DNA of 64,000 nt, taken from positions 124,001-188,000 of the forward strand of contig NZ_MSDO01000003.1 of the NCBI RefSeq assembly GCF_001937195.1, read 5' to 3'. The translations under genes and the position numbers were made by a program. Below, piece after piece: positions 28,738-37,771 of the stretch (position 1 is the stretch's first letter; every line of letters begins with the position of its first letter). Source of the stretch: Salinicola socius. GTDB taxonomy: Bacteria > Pseudomonadota > Gammaproteobacteria > Pseudomonadales > Halomonadaceae. Under the pieces are notes generated by a model that was given only the letters and a program-made list of their open reading frames with translations, did not search any database and had not been told where the DNA came from.

Positions 28738-29007
28738 ATGTCTCCCGAAATGGTAATGAGCCTGGCCTATCAGGGCATGAAAGTGACCCTGATGATGGCC
28801 GCCCCGCTGCTGTTGACCGCGTTGCTGATCGGGCTGCTGGTCAGCCTGTTCCAGGCTGCGACCCAGATCAACGAAATGACGCTGTCGTTCATTCCCAAGA
28901 TCCTGGGCGTCTTCGCCATGTTGATCGTGTCCGGCGCCTGGATGATCCAGTTGTTGGTCAATTTCACCCGCGAGCTGCTGCAGAACATCCCGCAAATGGT
29001 GAGTTGA
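28738..29007 (+). CDS. fliQ: Flagellar export gate protein FliQ
   Basis: An 89-residue two-helix export gate subunit (MSPEMVMSLAYQGMKVTLMM, LLTALLIGLLVSLFQAATQINEMTLSFIPK). GGAGGTGAGCA precedes ATG 28738, a strong ribosome site. 59 nt after fliP. Confidence 0.96.
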   Translation: MSPEMVMSLAYQGMKVTLMMAAPLLLTALLIGLLVSLFQAATQINEMTLSFIPKILGVFAMLIVSGAWMIQLLVNFTRELLQNIPQMVS

Positions 29008-29023
29008 GGCGTCAACGCCCCCG

Positions 29024-29815
29024 ATGATCGACATCACCTCCGCCCAGTGGCTGGGTTGGCTGCAACTGTTCTTCTGGCCGACGGTCCGCATTCTCGCCTT
29101 CTTCATGGCCTCGCCGCTATGGAGCCTGCCCAGCGTGCCGACGCCAGTGAAGGCATTGTTCGGCGCCGGCATCGCGATTGCCATCGCGCCCGCGTTACCG
29201 CCAATGCCGGCGATTCCGCTGTTCTCTCTGGAAAGCTTCGGCCTCATGCTGCAACAGATCCTGATTGGCGTCGCCATGGGGATGGTGCTGCGGATCATGA
29301 TTGCGGTGGTACAGACCGCAGGTGAGTTCATCAGCATGCAGATGGGCCTGGCATTCGCGACTTTTTATCAACCGGATGCCGGGACCAACACCATGGTGAT
29401 TTCGCGCATGCTGGAACTGCTGACGCTGCTGATGTTCCTGGCGTTGGACGGTCACCTGATCACGATCGAGATTCTGGCCTGGACCTTCGAGGTGCTGCCG
29501 ATCGGTTCGACCTCGATCGACGCCAGTTTTGCCGAAACGCTGGCTCGCTGGGGCGGCACGATCTTCTCCTCCGGGCTGCTGATGGCGATTCCCGTCATTA
29601 CCGCACTGCTGCTGATCAATCTCTCGCTGGGCATACTCAACCGTGCGTCACCGCAGCTCTCGATCTTCTCGGTGGGCTTTCCAATGACGCTGACGGCGGG
29701 CCTGGTCATGATGACCGTCTTGATTCCGGACATGGGCGGTTTCTGGAACGATCTCTTCAGTCAGCAGCTGCGTTTCATGCAAGGCATGATCGAGCAGATG
29801 GCCGGGCCGCCTTGA
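29024..29815 (+). CDS. fliR: Flagellar export gate protein FliR
   Basis: A 263-residue polytopic export gate subunit: FFWPTVRILAFFMASPLWSLPSVPTPVKALFG region, then FISMQMGLAFATFYQPD and LGILNRASPQLSIFSVGFPMTL. Last gene of the rightward fli arm; a bidirectional terminator follows 81 nt later. flhB, which usually follows fliR in many bacteria, is absent here. Confidence 0.96.
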   Translation: MIDITSAQWLGWLQLFFWPTVRILAFFMASPLWSLPSVPTPVKALFGAGIAIAIAPALPPMPAIPLFSLESFGLMLQQILIGVAMGMVLRIMIAVVQTAGEFISMQMGLAFATFYQPDAGTNTMVISRMLELLTLLMFLALDGHLITIEILAWTFEVLPIGSTSIDASFAETLARWGGTIFSSGLLMAIPVITALLLINLSLGILNRASPQLSIFSVGFPMTLTAGLVMMTVLIPDMGGFWNDLFSQQLRFMQGMIEQMAGPP

Positions 29816-29843
29816 GCCGATGGCCCCACACGATGTCGATCCG

Positions 29844-29873
29844 ATAGAGAACCGGCAGATAGAGAACCGACAG
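29844..29873 (+). repeat. Tandem 15-bp duplication after fliR
   Basis: Two adjacent copies of ATAGAGAACCGRCAG with one difference, in the fliR-flgL intergenic region just before the terminator. Probably a slippage duplication. Confidence 0.6.
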
Positions 29874-29896
29874 AGCGTTTCAATATCCCATATGCA

Positions 29897-29930
29897 GAAA
29901 GGGACGCATCCTGCAGGATGCGTCCCTTTC
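29897..29930. terminator. Bidirectional intrinsic terminator between fliR and flgL
   Basis: A 34-bp perfect palindrome (15-bp stem with TGCA loop; arm GAAAGGGACGCATCC). On the plus strand it ends in CTTTCTTTCC, and on the minus strand in CTTTCTGCAT. It separates the convergent fli and flg arms. Confidence 0.85.
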
Positions 29931-29990
29931 TTTCCTATCCCGTCTTCATGTCGAACAGCTATCGATCTCGACCCGGGCCGAGGCGGTCCG

Positions 29991-31205
29991 TCACATCAGA
30001 TCGAACAGGGACGTCCCCTGAAGATCGACGAATGCTTTCTGCGAAGCCTGCAATCCCACCTGACGCAGCACGTAATCCGAGATGGCCGTGGTGTAGTCCA
30101 GATCGATCAGATCACTCTGAGTCTGGGTATAGCTGATCGCGCGATCGCTGCCCACGGCATCTAGGGTATCCAGCTCGTTGAGCCGGGCACCCACTGATGC
30201 CCTGACGGTCAGCACATTGTCCAGCGCGTTATCCATCTCCCGGCTGGAGGTCGACAGGGTGTTGGCAAAAGCGGCCTTGTCGGCATCGGAATCGAGCGGA
30301 TTTTCCAGCGCCGAGAGCATGTTCTCGAAGGTAGTAAAGACATCCGGACTCATGTTCCTGGCGGGTCTTACCGAGAGGGAATCTCCGCCTTCCGGCGCGC
30401 CTTCCATTGTCAGACGCACGCCACCGAATTCTAGCGTGGTACTGGTGCCATCGTAGGTGCCCGAGGTGTCGCCATTCGGACCACCGCTGATCGTGTATTC
30501 GAAAGTCCCGTCGCCGTTATCGCTGAACGAGATCGCATAATCATCGCCGTAACCGTCAGCCGTAGTGTCAGTTACCTTAGGGCCGGTAAATGTCAGGCTG
30601 CCACTGTTTCCGCTGTCAGCCCTGGCCAAGTAACCGGATCCTGCCGCCACCGTCTGAAACACGTCACGACCGGTATTGCCGACTTCCATGAGTCGCGAGG
30701 AATCGACCTTCTGCTCACGAACCTGATCGGAGCCGGCATATTGGACGGCGCCGGACACATCCTTGACGAAGGGCTCGGCACCGTCCTGGTAGCCGCCAAA
30801 AAGGTAACTGCCGTTACCGTCGGTGGAATTGGCCTGTCCCAGCAGCGCTTCGTAGACGCCTCGCATCTCTGTCGCCATCGACTGACGGTCAGCATCACTC
30901 AGCGTGCCGTTACCCGCCTGAACCAGCAGCTCCTTGGCTCGCGTCAGAGAGTCGGAAACGCTGTCGAGAATGCTCTCCTCCTGGCTCAACGAATTGCGCG
31001 CCGTGATTCGACTGTCGCTCTGCTGACCATTGGCGGCCAGTGACTGCGACACCCCGACTGCCCGCGAGGCGGCTTGCGGGTCATCTGACGGCCGCACGAC
31101 GCGCTTGCCGGAGGCGATCTGTTCGCCGACCTCCATGAAAGCGCTCTGCTGGCGGTTCATCGAGCTGACACTGCGCTCGAACATCATCACGGTGCTGACA
31201 CGCAC
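29991..31205 (-). CDS. flgL: Flagellar hook-filament junction protein FlgL (HAP3)
   Basis: A 404-residue junction protein with flagellin-like coiled-coil ends (MRVSTVMMFERSVSSMNRQQ; IASGKRVVRPSDDPQAASRA; LDLDYTTAISDYVLRQVGLQASQ-like end). The middle is an expanded beta domain of about 200 residues. The start is a GTG at 31205 with GAGGAG ten nt upstream. It lies 145 nt after flgK, a gap filled with short tandem repeats, and is the last gene of the leftward flg arm. Confidence 0.93.
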   Translation of the reverse strand: MRVSTVMMFERSVSSMNRQQSAFMEVGEQIASGKRVVRPSDDPQAASRAVGVSQSLAANGQQSDSRITARNSLSQEESILDSVSDSLTRAKELLVQAGNGTLSDADRQSMATEMRGVYEALLGQANSTDGNGSYLFGGYQDGAEPFVKDVSGAVQYAGSDQVREQKVDSSRLMEVGNTGRDVFQTVAAGSGYLARADSGNSGSLTFTGPKVTDTTADGYGDDYAISFSDNGDGTFEYTISGGPNGDTSGTYDGTSTTLEFGGVRLTMEGAPEGGDSLSVRPARNMSPDVFTTFENMLSALENPLDSDADKAAFANTLSTSSREMDNALDNVLTVRASVGARLNELDTLDAVGSDRAISYTQTQSDLIDLDYTTAISDYVLRQVGLQASQKAFVDLQGTSLFDLM

Positions 31206-31260
31206 GGCTCTCTCCTCGAAGGCGCCTCGAAACCGACGCGCTCAATGGCTATTCAATAAA

Positions 31261-31317
31261 GACGCTTCTCAACGACGCTTCTCAAAAACGATGCTTCTCA
31301 AAGACGCTTCTCAAAGA
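31261..31317 (-). repeat. Four short tandem repeats in the flgK-flgL spacer
   Basis: The plus strand carries ACGCTTCTCAA or ATGCTTCTCAA four times in 57 nt, with unit spacing 13-16 bp and a run of A after most units. Unit spacing is too short and irregular for a CRISPR. It may modulate flgL expression or be simple slippage. Confidence 0.6.
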
Positions 31318-31350
31318 CGACATCGATCAATCATGACCCTTCGGCAACGC

Positions 31351-32979
31351 TCAGGAGCGTAGACCCAGGATGGTATCCATGATGGTCGAGCCGGCTTCGA
31401 TAACCTTGGCATTGGCTGAAAAGTACTGCTGAAACTGCAACAGATTGGCGTACTCCTCATCCAGATTCACGCCCGAGTCGGCCTGCTGATAGGCGTAAAG
31501 CTGGTCGCTCAACCCTTCCTGGGTAGTGAGGTTGGCCTGAGTAATCGCTGTACGGTTGCCGACATCGCTGACCAGCGACGCGTAACCGCCGCTGAAGGTG
31601 GCACTGCCGCCGACCAGTTTCTGATTCTGTAGATCGAGCAGTGCCAGCGCGTTGCGGTTGTCACCGCTACCGCCGCCGTCGGCAGCCGCCGCCGCGATCT
31701 CGCTGGTATCGCTCAACGCCACATCGAATCCGGCTGCCGCATGACGTGTCGGCTGGAGCATGAAGACATCGCCCTCGGCCGGGCTGCCACCAGGCGTTAG
31801 CGTCACCCCGGCGACGGACAGGTTGCCGTCGCCGTCGGGGGAGATCGTGCTGATCTCGCCGCTACCCAGATTCTCGACCGAGTAGGAACCATCCGCCTGA
31901 TAGGTCAGACGATAGTCGTCCGCGGTCAGCTCGCTGACATCGCCATACTCGGCGCTCATCGAACCACTGCCGGTATTGGTCGAACGGCTGATGACAGTAG
32001 GGCTGCCGATATCGAAGAAGGCTTCGCCCGGATCCCCGTTGAGATCCAGGCCGGCTTCATGCTGCTTATTGAAGCTCCCCGCCAACGTCACCGCCAACTG
32101 CCCCAGTTGATTCTGGGCGCTGTCCAGCGTCTCGCTGCGAAAGCTCATCAGCCCGCCGAGCTCACCGCCCTGGATGACCGATTCCTTGAGCGGGGAGCGC
32201 GAACCGGCGCCATCCTGATAGGCGATCGTGGTGCTGGAGGGATCGTCGCTACTCTTGACAGCAACCAGATCGAACGACTGGTTACCGGCGACCAGCGGCA
32301 TGCCATTGGATAGCGAGACCTGGTAGGTCGAGCCGTCCTGCACCTGGACATTGACGTCGACCAGCTCGCCAAGATCACTGACCAGCTTGTCGCGCTGATC
32401 CAGCAGCGCATTGGGCTCCTCGCCACTTCGGGCGCGGGCCAGCGTGACCTGCTTGTTGAGATTCGAGATCTGGTCACTGAGATTGTTGACCTGTGTCACC
32501 ACGTCACCGATCTGACCGTTGATGCCCTCACGCATGTCGCTGAGGTAGCCGTCATAGGCTCGGAACTGCGCCGCCATGCTGTTAGAGCTGCCCAGCAGCC
32601 CTTCCCGCGCTGCGGCGTCCGCCGGTGCGCCGGTCAGATCCTCGACGCTGGAAAAAAAGCCCTGCATCAAGGTGGTCAGGCCGGAATCGCTATCCGCCAA
32701 CAGGTCATCGATCTGATTGATCTGGCTCTGATAGGTTTCCAGTGCCGACTGACGGCTGTTGACCTGATTGAGCTGCGAACTGATGTAACTGTTGTACTGG
32801 CGCTGAATGCCATCGACGCTGACGCCGGCACCAGCGCCCACACCACTGCTGTTCTGCCCCAGCAACGTCAACTGGCGGCTATAGCCGTCGGTATAGACGT
32901 TGCTGATGTTGTTACTGGTGGTCGACAGCGCGTTCTGCGCTGCGCTCAAACCGCTCAGGCCAATCGAAAACAGGCTCAT
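31351..32979 (-). CDS. flgK: Flagellar hook-filament junction protein FlgK (HAP1)
   Basis: A 542-residue HAP1. The N-terminal rod/hook motif MSLFSIGLSGLSAAQNALSTTSNNISN and C-terminal FSANAKVIEAGSTIMDTILGLRS form the D0 coiled coils. The central Gly/Ser/Asp-rich domain is variable. The start is ATG 32979 (GGGA upstream); the frame continues to 33027 without homology. A sigma-28-like promoter lies about 60-85 nt upstream, fitting FlgK as a late (filament-stage) gene. Confidence 0.95.
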   Translation of the reverse strand: MSLFSIGLSGLSAAQNALSTTSNNISNVYTDGYSRQLTLLGQNSSGVGAGAGVSVDGIQRQYNSYISSQLNQVNSRQSALETYQSQINQIDDLLADSDSGLTTLMQGFFSSVEDLTGAPADAAAREGLLGSSNSMAAQFRAYDGYLSDMREGINGQIGDVVTQVNNLSDQISNLNKQVTLARARSGEEPNALLDQRDKLVSDLGELVDVNVQVQDGSTYQVSLSNGMPLVAGNQSFDLVAVKSSDDPSSTTIAYQDGAGSRSPLKESVIQGGELGGLMSFRSETLDSAQNQLGQLAVTLAGSFNKQHEAGLDLNGDPGEAFFDIGSPTVISRSTNTGSGSMSAEYGDVSELTADDYRLTYQADGSYSVENLGSGEISTISPDGDGNLSVAGVTLTPGGSPAEGDVFMLQPTRHAAAGFDVALSDTSEIAAAAADGGGSGDNRNALALLDLQNQKLVGGSATFSGGYASLVSDVGNRTAITQANLTTQEGLSDQLYAYQQADSGVNLDEEYANLLQFQQYFSANAKVIEAGSTIMDTILGLRS

Positions 32980-33038
32980 ATCGCTATCCCGTGAAACGCC
33001 ATGACGACTGTGGCGATGTCCGTGCAAGATTATGATTT

Positions 33039-33065
33039 TTATCGGCTGCGAAAGCCGCTTCTTGA
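33039..33065 (-). promoter_or_regulatory. Sigma-28 (FliA) promoter for flgKL
   Basis: On the minus strand, GCCGATAA (33046-33039) is an exact FliA -10. Exactly 11 nt upstream is TCAAGAAG, which matches TAAAGTTT at four of eight positions. The start codon of flgK is 60 nt downstream. Position between flgJ and flgK matches the enteric class III flgKL promoter. Confidence 0.75.
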
Positions 33066-33105
33066 TCCTTGCGGACAGCGATTTCGCAACGAATTGTTAC
33101 TGCGA

Positions 33106-34194
33106 TCAGAAGATGGCGGTAGGCAAGTCGTCAGGACCGAATGGATTGCCGCCATTGCCAGCCATCGCCACCAGGTTGCTACCTGCCGAAGCGTCGAGCG
33201 TGCCCAACTGGGCCATGATGCCACGCAACTTCTCGGCATAGCGCGGATCGGTGGCATAGCCGCCCTGCTGCAATGCCTGCGCTGCCATATCCGGCGAGGA
33301 GGCGGTCACGACGCCCTGGTAGCGAGGGTTATCACCGATCAATCTGGCGTAATCGGTGAAGGCATCGGCATAGGAGTCATAGACGCGGAAGCGGTCGGCC
33401 ATCTTGATCGGCCGCCCGTCGACATACTCGGTGGTGGTGATTTCCGTGGTGGCCCCCTGCCAGGACCGCCCGGCCTTGATGCCGAACAGGTTATGACTGT
33501 TGCCACCGCTGGCCGTGGGAATCTCACGCTGGCCCCACCCGGTTTCGAGCGCGGCCTGGGCGAGAATCAGCTTGGCGGGCACACCCGACGCACCTTCGGC
33601 CTTCCTGGCAGGCCCGGCAAGGCTATCCAGAAAGGCGCGGACGTGTGCCGGGCGGTCATCGGTTTCGGCAGGCGCCATCGCCGATGAAGAGGCGACTGAA
33701 AACTCATTGGACCTCGCACCGCTGCCGGCGATACCCGCCCCTGGCATGTCGTGCCGTAACGGCTCCGGCATGAACCCTGGCGTGCGCAGCCCGCCGTGCA
33801 GCAATCGCGGCGCTCCCCGCGGGATGCCGGCGATCAGGGTCGAGGTATCCTCGGAGGCAGCCGCGCCGGGAAGCGCTGCCGTTCCCGGCAAGCCACTGCC
33901 TTCCAGCTGCTGAACCAGCTGATCGGCCAGCCCCAGACCCTTGCCCGCGAGCTGCTGCGCCCACTGCTGATCCTGCATGGAGCGCATCATGTCCATCTGA
34001 TCGCTCTGCAGCAGACCGGACTTGGGGCTGGCATCACGCATGCTCTTTAGCATCATCTGCAAAAAGACCGCCTCGAACTGACGCGAGGCCTCCTTGAGAC
34101 TGCCCTGCGGCGAGTTGGCCGCGCTGTATTTGAGCTTCTGCACGCTCTGAACGTCGAGCGCGAACTGGCCGGAGAGATCGTTGCTGATCGCCAT
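33106..34194 (-). CDS. flgJ: Flagellar rod-cap/peptidoglycan hydrolase FlgJ
   Basis: A 362-residue two-domain protein. The N-terminal rod-scaffolding domain (EASRQFEAVFLQMMLKSMRDA, residues 35-54) is followed by a linker of about 90 residues and a C-terminal glucosaminidase domain with the catalytic Glu217 in AQAALETGWGQRE and GGNSHNLFGIKAG. It opens the cell wall for rod growth. Its stop is 127 nt before the flgK start and its ATG abuts the flgI stop. Confidence 0.95.
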   Translation of the reverse strand: MAISNDLSGQFALDVQSVQKLKYSAANSPQGSLKEASRQFEAVFLQMMLKSMRDASPKSGLLQSDQMDMMRSMQDQQWAQQLAGKGLGLADQLVQQLEGSGLPGTAALPGAAASEDTSTLIAGIPRGAPRLLHGGLRTPGFMPEPLRHDMPGAGIAGSGARSNEFSVASSSAMAPAETDDRPAHVRAFLDSLAGPARKAEGASGVPAKLILAQAALETGWGQREIPTASGGNSHNLFGIKAGRSWQGATTEITTTEYVDGRPIKMADRFRVYDSYADAFTDYARLIGDNPRYQGVVTASSPDMAAQALQQGGYATDPRYAEKLRGIMAQLGTLDASAGSNLVAMAGNGGNPFGPDDLPTAIF

Positions 34195-35342
34195 CAGATG
34201 ACATCCAGTTCGGCGTTGAGCGAGCCTGCGGACTTCAACGCCTGCAGAATCGACATCAGATCCTGGGGCGAAGCGCCCAACGCGTTCAAGGCATTGACCA
34301 CGTCCATCAGATCGGCACTGGTCTCGACCATCTGCAGCGCCCCGCCTTCCTGCTGAACGGTGATATCGGCGTTGGGCACTACCACGGTGTCGCCACCGGC
34401 GAGCGCATTGGGCTGGCTGACCTGAGGATTGGAATCGATGACGATCGACAGGTTGCCGTGAGCCACCGCGGCACGATTGAGCGTGACGGTATCCGACAGC
34501 ACCACCGACCCGGTACGCGCATTGAGAATGACTCTGGCCGGGCCACGCTCGGTGGTGACGTTCACCCCCTGAACGCGGGCCAGAAAGGTGACGCGATCGT
34601 TGTCATTGGCGGGCAACTTCAACTGCACCGTACGCCCGTCCAGCGCGGCCGCCACCGGCGCTCCGAACTCCTGATTGATTGCCGTCACCATGCGTCGGGC
34701 GTTCTCGAAGTCGGACTGCTTCAGAAACAGATCCAGCGTGCCGCTGGCGTTGCCAAGACGCATCGGCACTTCCTGCTCGACCAGACCGCCACCGGGAATG
34801 CGTCCGGCAGACAGGTGATTCACGGAAACGCTGCTGCCTGCAGCTTCCGCCCCGGCGCCGCCCACGTAGACATTGCCCTGGGCCAACGCGTAGACGCGGC
34901 CGTCGGCGCCCTTGAGCGGCGTCATCAGCAGCGTGCCGCCGCGCAGGCTGTCGGCGTTGCCGACCGACGAAACGGTGACATCGATCTCCTGGCCCTGACG
35001 CGAAAACGGCGGCAGTTTTGCCGTCACCATCACCGCCGCCACGTTGCGTAGCTGCATGTTGGTACCAGCGGGAATCGTGACCCCCAGCTGCGACAACAGG
35101 TTGGTGACGCTCTGGCCGGTGAACGGAGCCTGGGTGGTCTGGTCGCCCGTACCATCGAGTCCGACTACCAGGCCGTAACCGACCAGCGGGTTATCCCGCA
35201 CGCCGGAAAAGTTGGCCAGATCCTCGATGCGCTGAGCCTGAGCGCTCAGGCTGAACAGCAGCATCGCCAGCAGCACCAACGTTTTCGTCAGCGACGAGTA
35301 CCGCATCCGGGAAAGATATGAGAGACGAGACGACATAGGCAT
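34194..35342 (-). CDS. flgI: Flagellar P-ring protein FlgI
   Basis: A periplasmic P-ring subunit with signal peptide TLVLLAMLLFSLSAQAQ followed by RIEDLANFSGVRDNPLVGYGLVVGLDGTGDQT, split here as the family start. The end is the usual DLMSILQALKSAGSLNAELDVI-type tail. ATG 35342 overlaps the flgH stop (TGATG) and is taken as the start. An ATG at 35306 would give a more typical short signal peptide, so the start is unsettled. Confidence 0.95.
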   Translation of the reverse strand: MPMSSRLSYLSRMRYSSLTKTLVLLAMLLFSLSAQAQRIEDLANFSGVRDNPLVGYGLVVGLDGTGDQTTQAPFTGQSVTNLLSQLGVTIPAGTNMQLRNVAAVMVTAKLPPFSRQGQEIDVTVSSVGNADSLRGGTLLMTPLKGADGRVYALAQGNVYVGGAGAEAAGSSVSVNHLSAGRIPGGGLVEQEVPMRLGNASGTLDLFLKQSDFENARRMVTAINQEFGAPVAAALDGRTVQLKLPANDNDRVTFLARVQGVNVTTERGPARVILNARTGSVVLSDTVTLNRAAVAHGNLSIVIDSNPQVSQPNALAGGDTVVVPNADITVQQEGGALQMVETSADLMDVVNALNALGASPQDLMSILQALKSAGSLNAELDVI

Positions 35343-36040
35343 CAGAACGGTGAGATGTTGAGGAAGAAGCGCTGCAGCCAACCCATGGTCTGCGCTTCGT
35401 TGATATAGCCATCACCGATATATTCGATGCGGGCGTCGGCGACTTGAGTCGACTGCACGGTGTTGGAACCGCTGATCGCGCGGGGATTGACCACGCCGGA
35501 AAATCGGATGTACTCGGTGCCCTGATTGATCGCGATCTGCTTTTCCCCTCTCACCTTGAGATTTCCGTTGGCCAGCAGGTCGTAGACCGTCACGGTAATC
35601 GTCCCGGTGAAGGTGTTGTTGGCGTTGGCGCCACCGGCACCGTTGAAGACGTTCTCGCCCTCGATATCATTGGCATATCGATCGAGAAAATCGAGATCAT
35701 TGGGCAGCAATGTCGGCGTAAAGGACGCGGAGCCGTTACGCGTGGCATTCGCGGCAGAATTCTTGCTGGCGCTGACCTGTTCGTCGAGCACGATGGTAAT
35801 GATGTCGCCGACCTGGCGCGGACGACGATCCTCGAACAGCGGCTGGAAGCCGAATCGAGCCTGATAGATGGAGCCGTTGGCCTGAACGGGCGGGGTCGAG
35901 GGAATCTCCACCGGCGCCGAATCCTCGACCACGGAGTGACGCGGGATCTGGGCACAGCCGGTCGCGGTCAACACCAGACACAAGCCTGCCAGCATGATCA
36001 CTCTTCGCCACATCGTGGCCAATTCTGCGGTCAGCAACAC
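35342..36040 (-). CDS. flgH: Flagellar L-ring lipoprotein FlgH
   Basis: An outer-membrane L-ring lipoprotein with lipobox LTATGC. The mature part is near family consensus ([61 protein letters not shown]). Two starts are possible: GTG 36040 behind GGGGAAGG, used here, and ATG 36013 (MWRRVIML), which gives the more typical signal peptide but has no clear ribosome site. Confidence 0.95.
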   Translation of the reverse strand: MLLTAELATMWRRVIMLAGLCLVLTATGCAQIPRHSVVEDSAPVEIPSTPPVQANGSIYQARFGFQPLFEDRRPRQVGDIITIVLDEQVSASKNSAANATRNGSASFTPTLLPNDLDFLDRYANDIEGENVFNGAGGANANNTFTGTITVTVYDLLANGNLKVRGEKQIAINQGTEYIRFSGVVNPRAISGSNTVQSTQVADARIEYIGDGYINEAQTMGWLQRFFLNISPF

Positions 36041-36054
36041 GCGCCTTCCCCGGT

Positions 36055-36837
36055 TTATAGCTGCGTCAGACGCTGCAGCATCTGATCGGAAGTTTCGACA
36101 GCCTTGCTATTGATCTCGTAGGCCCGCTGCGTCTCGATCATGCTCACCATCTCCTCCACCACGTTGACGTTGGAGGTCTCTACGTAACCCTGGTAGAGCT
36201 TGCCAGCACCATCCAGGCCGGGGTTGAGGTCGGTACGTGGTCCGGAGGCATCGGTTTCCAGATACAGGTTCTGGCCAATGCTTTGCAGCCCGGTCGGATT
36301 GATGAACGTGGAGAGCATCATCTGCCCCACTGCGTTGCTCTGAGACGTTCCCGGCTGAGTCACCGACACCGCGCCGTCCTGGCTGACCGTGATCGACAGC
36401 GCGTTCTGGGGGATCACGATCGGCGGATCGACCGGGTAACCGCCGGCGGTCACCAGCTGGCCGTTCTCGTTGACCTGAAAGCTGCCATCACGGGTATAGC
36501 CAGTGGTGCCATCCGGCATCTGTACGGCAAAGAAGCCCTTGCCGTTGATCGCGAGGTCGCGGGAGTTCTCGGTATTCTGCAGGCCACCCTGCGTGTGCAG
36601 GCGCTCGGTCGCGACCGGGCGAACACCGGTACCTACCTGCATGCCCGAAGGCAGCGTATCGACCACCGAGGACTGCGCGCCGGGCTGACGCACGTTCTGA
36701 TACAGCAGATCTTCGAAGACGGCACGAGACCGCTTGAAGCCATTGGTCGAGACGTTGGCCAGGTTGTTGGAAATCACGTCCAGCTTGGTCTGCTGCGATT
36801 CCAGGCCAGTCTTGGCCGTCCATAATGATTTGATCAT
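36055..36837 (-). CDS. flgG: Flagellar distal rod protein FlgG
   Basis: A 260-residue FlgG, the same length as the E. coli protein. It has the N-terminal rod motif ([38 protein letters not shown] in two halves) and the C-terminal [23 protein letters not shown] 36837 is used; the frame to 36864 is open but unlike the family. Confidence 0.97.
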   Translation of the reverse strand: MIKSLWTAKTGLESQQTKLDVISNNLANVSTNGFKRSRAVFEDLLYQNVRQPGAQSSVVDTLPSGMQVGTGVRPVATERLHTQGGLQNTENSRDLAINGKGFFAVQMPDGTTGYTRDGSFQVNENGQLVTAGGYPVDPPIVIPQNALSITVSQDGAVSVTQPGTSQSNAVGQMMLSTFINPTGLQSIGQNLYLETDASGPRTDLNPGLDGAGKLYQGYVETSNVNVVEEMVSMIETQRAYEINSKAVETSDQMLQRLTQL

Positions 36838-36898
36838 GACAAAAATCCCGCTGTCGGTGCGCAAGCGCGGTGGCTGGCGCCGCTGGTCGAAATTGACG

Positions 36899-37666
36899 TT
36901 AGCTGGTCAGAGAAAGAAGACTGTTGGCGCGTTGCTCGTTCTCATCCGCGCTTTCGATCACCTTCATATGCATGTCGTAACGTCGGGCGCTGTCGATCAT
37001 CGAAATCATCGCGTCGGTCGCAGTGACGTTACTGCCCTCGAGCGCACCGGGAACCAGGCGCCGGGTATCATCGGCCGGTAGCGGCGGCGCGACATTCTGG
37101 CCTTGCGCCGGCGTCATGCGAAACAGGCCGTCTTCGCCGCGCACCAGGTTGTCGTTGCCTGGTGCAACCATCTTGAGCCGTGCCAGCGGTGCCACGGCGT
37201 CGGGGTTCTGACCCGGCTCCAGCACGCTGATCGAGCCATCCGGCGCGATCGTCACGTCGCCGCCGAGGGGCACCACGATGGCCTGGCCATTGTCGGAAAG
37301 AACCGGATTGCCGAGCGACGTCAGCAAGCCGGTGGAATCGACCTGAAGATCGCCGCGCCGGGTATAGGCTTCGCCGCCCTCCGGGGACTGCACCGTCAGC
37401 CAGGTATCGTCGCCTTGCAGAGCCACATCCAGACTGCGCCCGGTGGTGTTGATGTTGCCGGCCGTGAAGTCGGCGCCAGGCGTGGTCATCATGGAAGCGA
37501 CACGCGTCGACAGACGCGCTTCGCCCTCCACCGGCACCGCGCGGAACGCCATCAGCTCACCTCGGAAACCCGGCGTGCTGACGTTGGCCAGGTTGTTGTT
37601 GACCACCGATTGCTGCGCCATGGTCTGGCTGGCACCACCGCCGGCGGTATAAAGAATTCTATCCAT
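36899..37666 (-). CDS. flgF: Flagellar proximal rod protein FlgF
   Basis: A 255-residue rod protein: [16 protein letters not shown], the [18 protein letters not shown] motif, and a C-terminal [22 protein letters not shown] helix. Between flgG and flgE; the 105-nt gap to flgE carries a hairpin and a repeat-like sequence. Confidence 0.95.
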   Translation of the reverse strand: MDRILYTAGGGASQTMAQQSVVNNNLANVSTPGFRGELMAFRAVPVEGEARLSTRVASMMTTPGADFTAGNINTTGRSLDVALQGDDTWLTVQSPEGGEAYTRRGDLQVDSTGLLTSLGNPVLSDNGQAIVVPLGGDVTIAPDGSISVLEPGQNPDAVAPLARLKMVAPGNDNLVRGEDGLFRMTPAQGQNVAPPLPADDTRRLVPGALEGSNVTATDAMISMIDSARRYDMHMKVIESADENEQRANSLLSLTS

Positions 37667-37688
37667 GACCGAAGCCTTTCAAGTCAGC

Positions 37689-37713
37689 CTTGCGAACCAG
37701 AGCTTGTCGAAGG
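37689..37713. repeat. REP-like dispersed repeat fragment between flgE and flgF
   Basis: CTTGCGAACCAGAGCTTGTCGAAGGGA resembles the short element, common between genes of many proteobacteria, with core GAGCTTGTCGAAGG. In one frame it encodes the tell-tale EPELVEG. Only one copy occurs in this window, so the assignment rests on resemblance. Confidence 0.4.
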
Positions 37714-37717
37714 GAGC

Positions 37718-37748
37718 GCGTTGCCGGCCATGCGGCGACCGGCAACGC
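37718..37748. repeat. Hairpin in the flgE-flgF spacer
   Basis: Perfect 10-bp arms GCGTTGCCGG / CCGGCAACGC around an 11-nt loop. No T-run follows on the minus strand (the operon direction). It could protect the upstream mRNA half or damp downstream expression. Confidence 0.6.
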
Positions 37749-37771
37749 CATTGCTGTTGGCGACCGAACTA

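Noticed and set aside
31261-31317. Possible CRISPR array
   Set aside because: Repeat unit of about 11 nt with 2-5 nt between units; no spacers and no cas genes.
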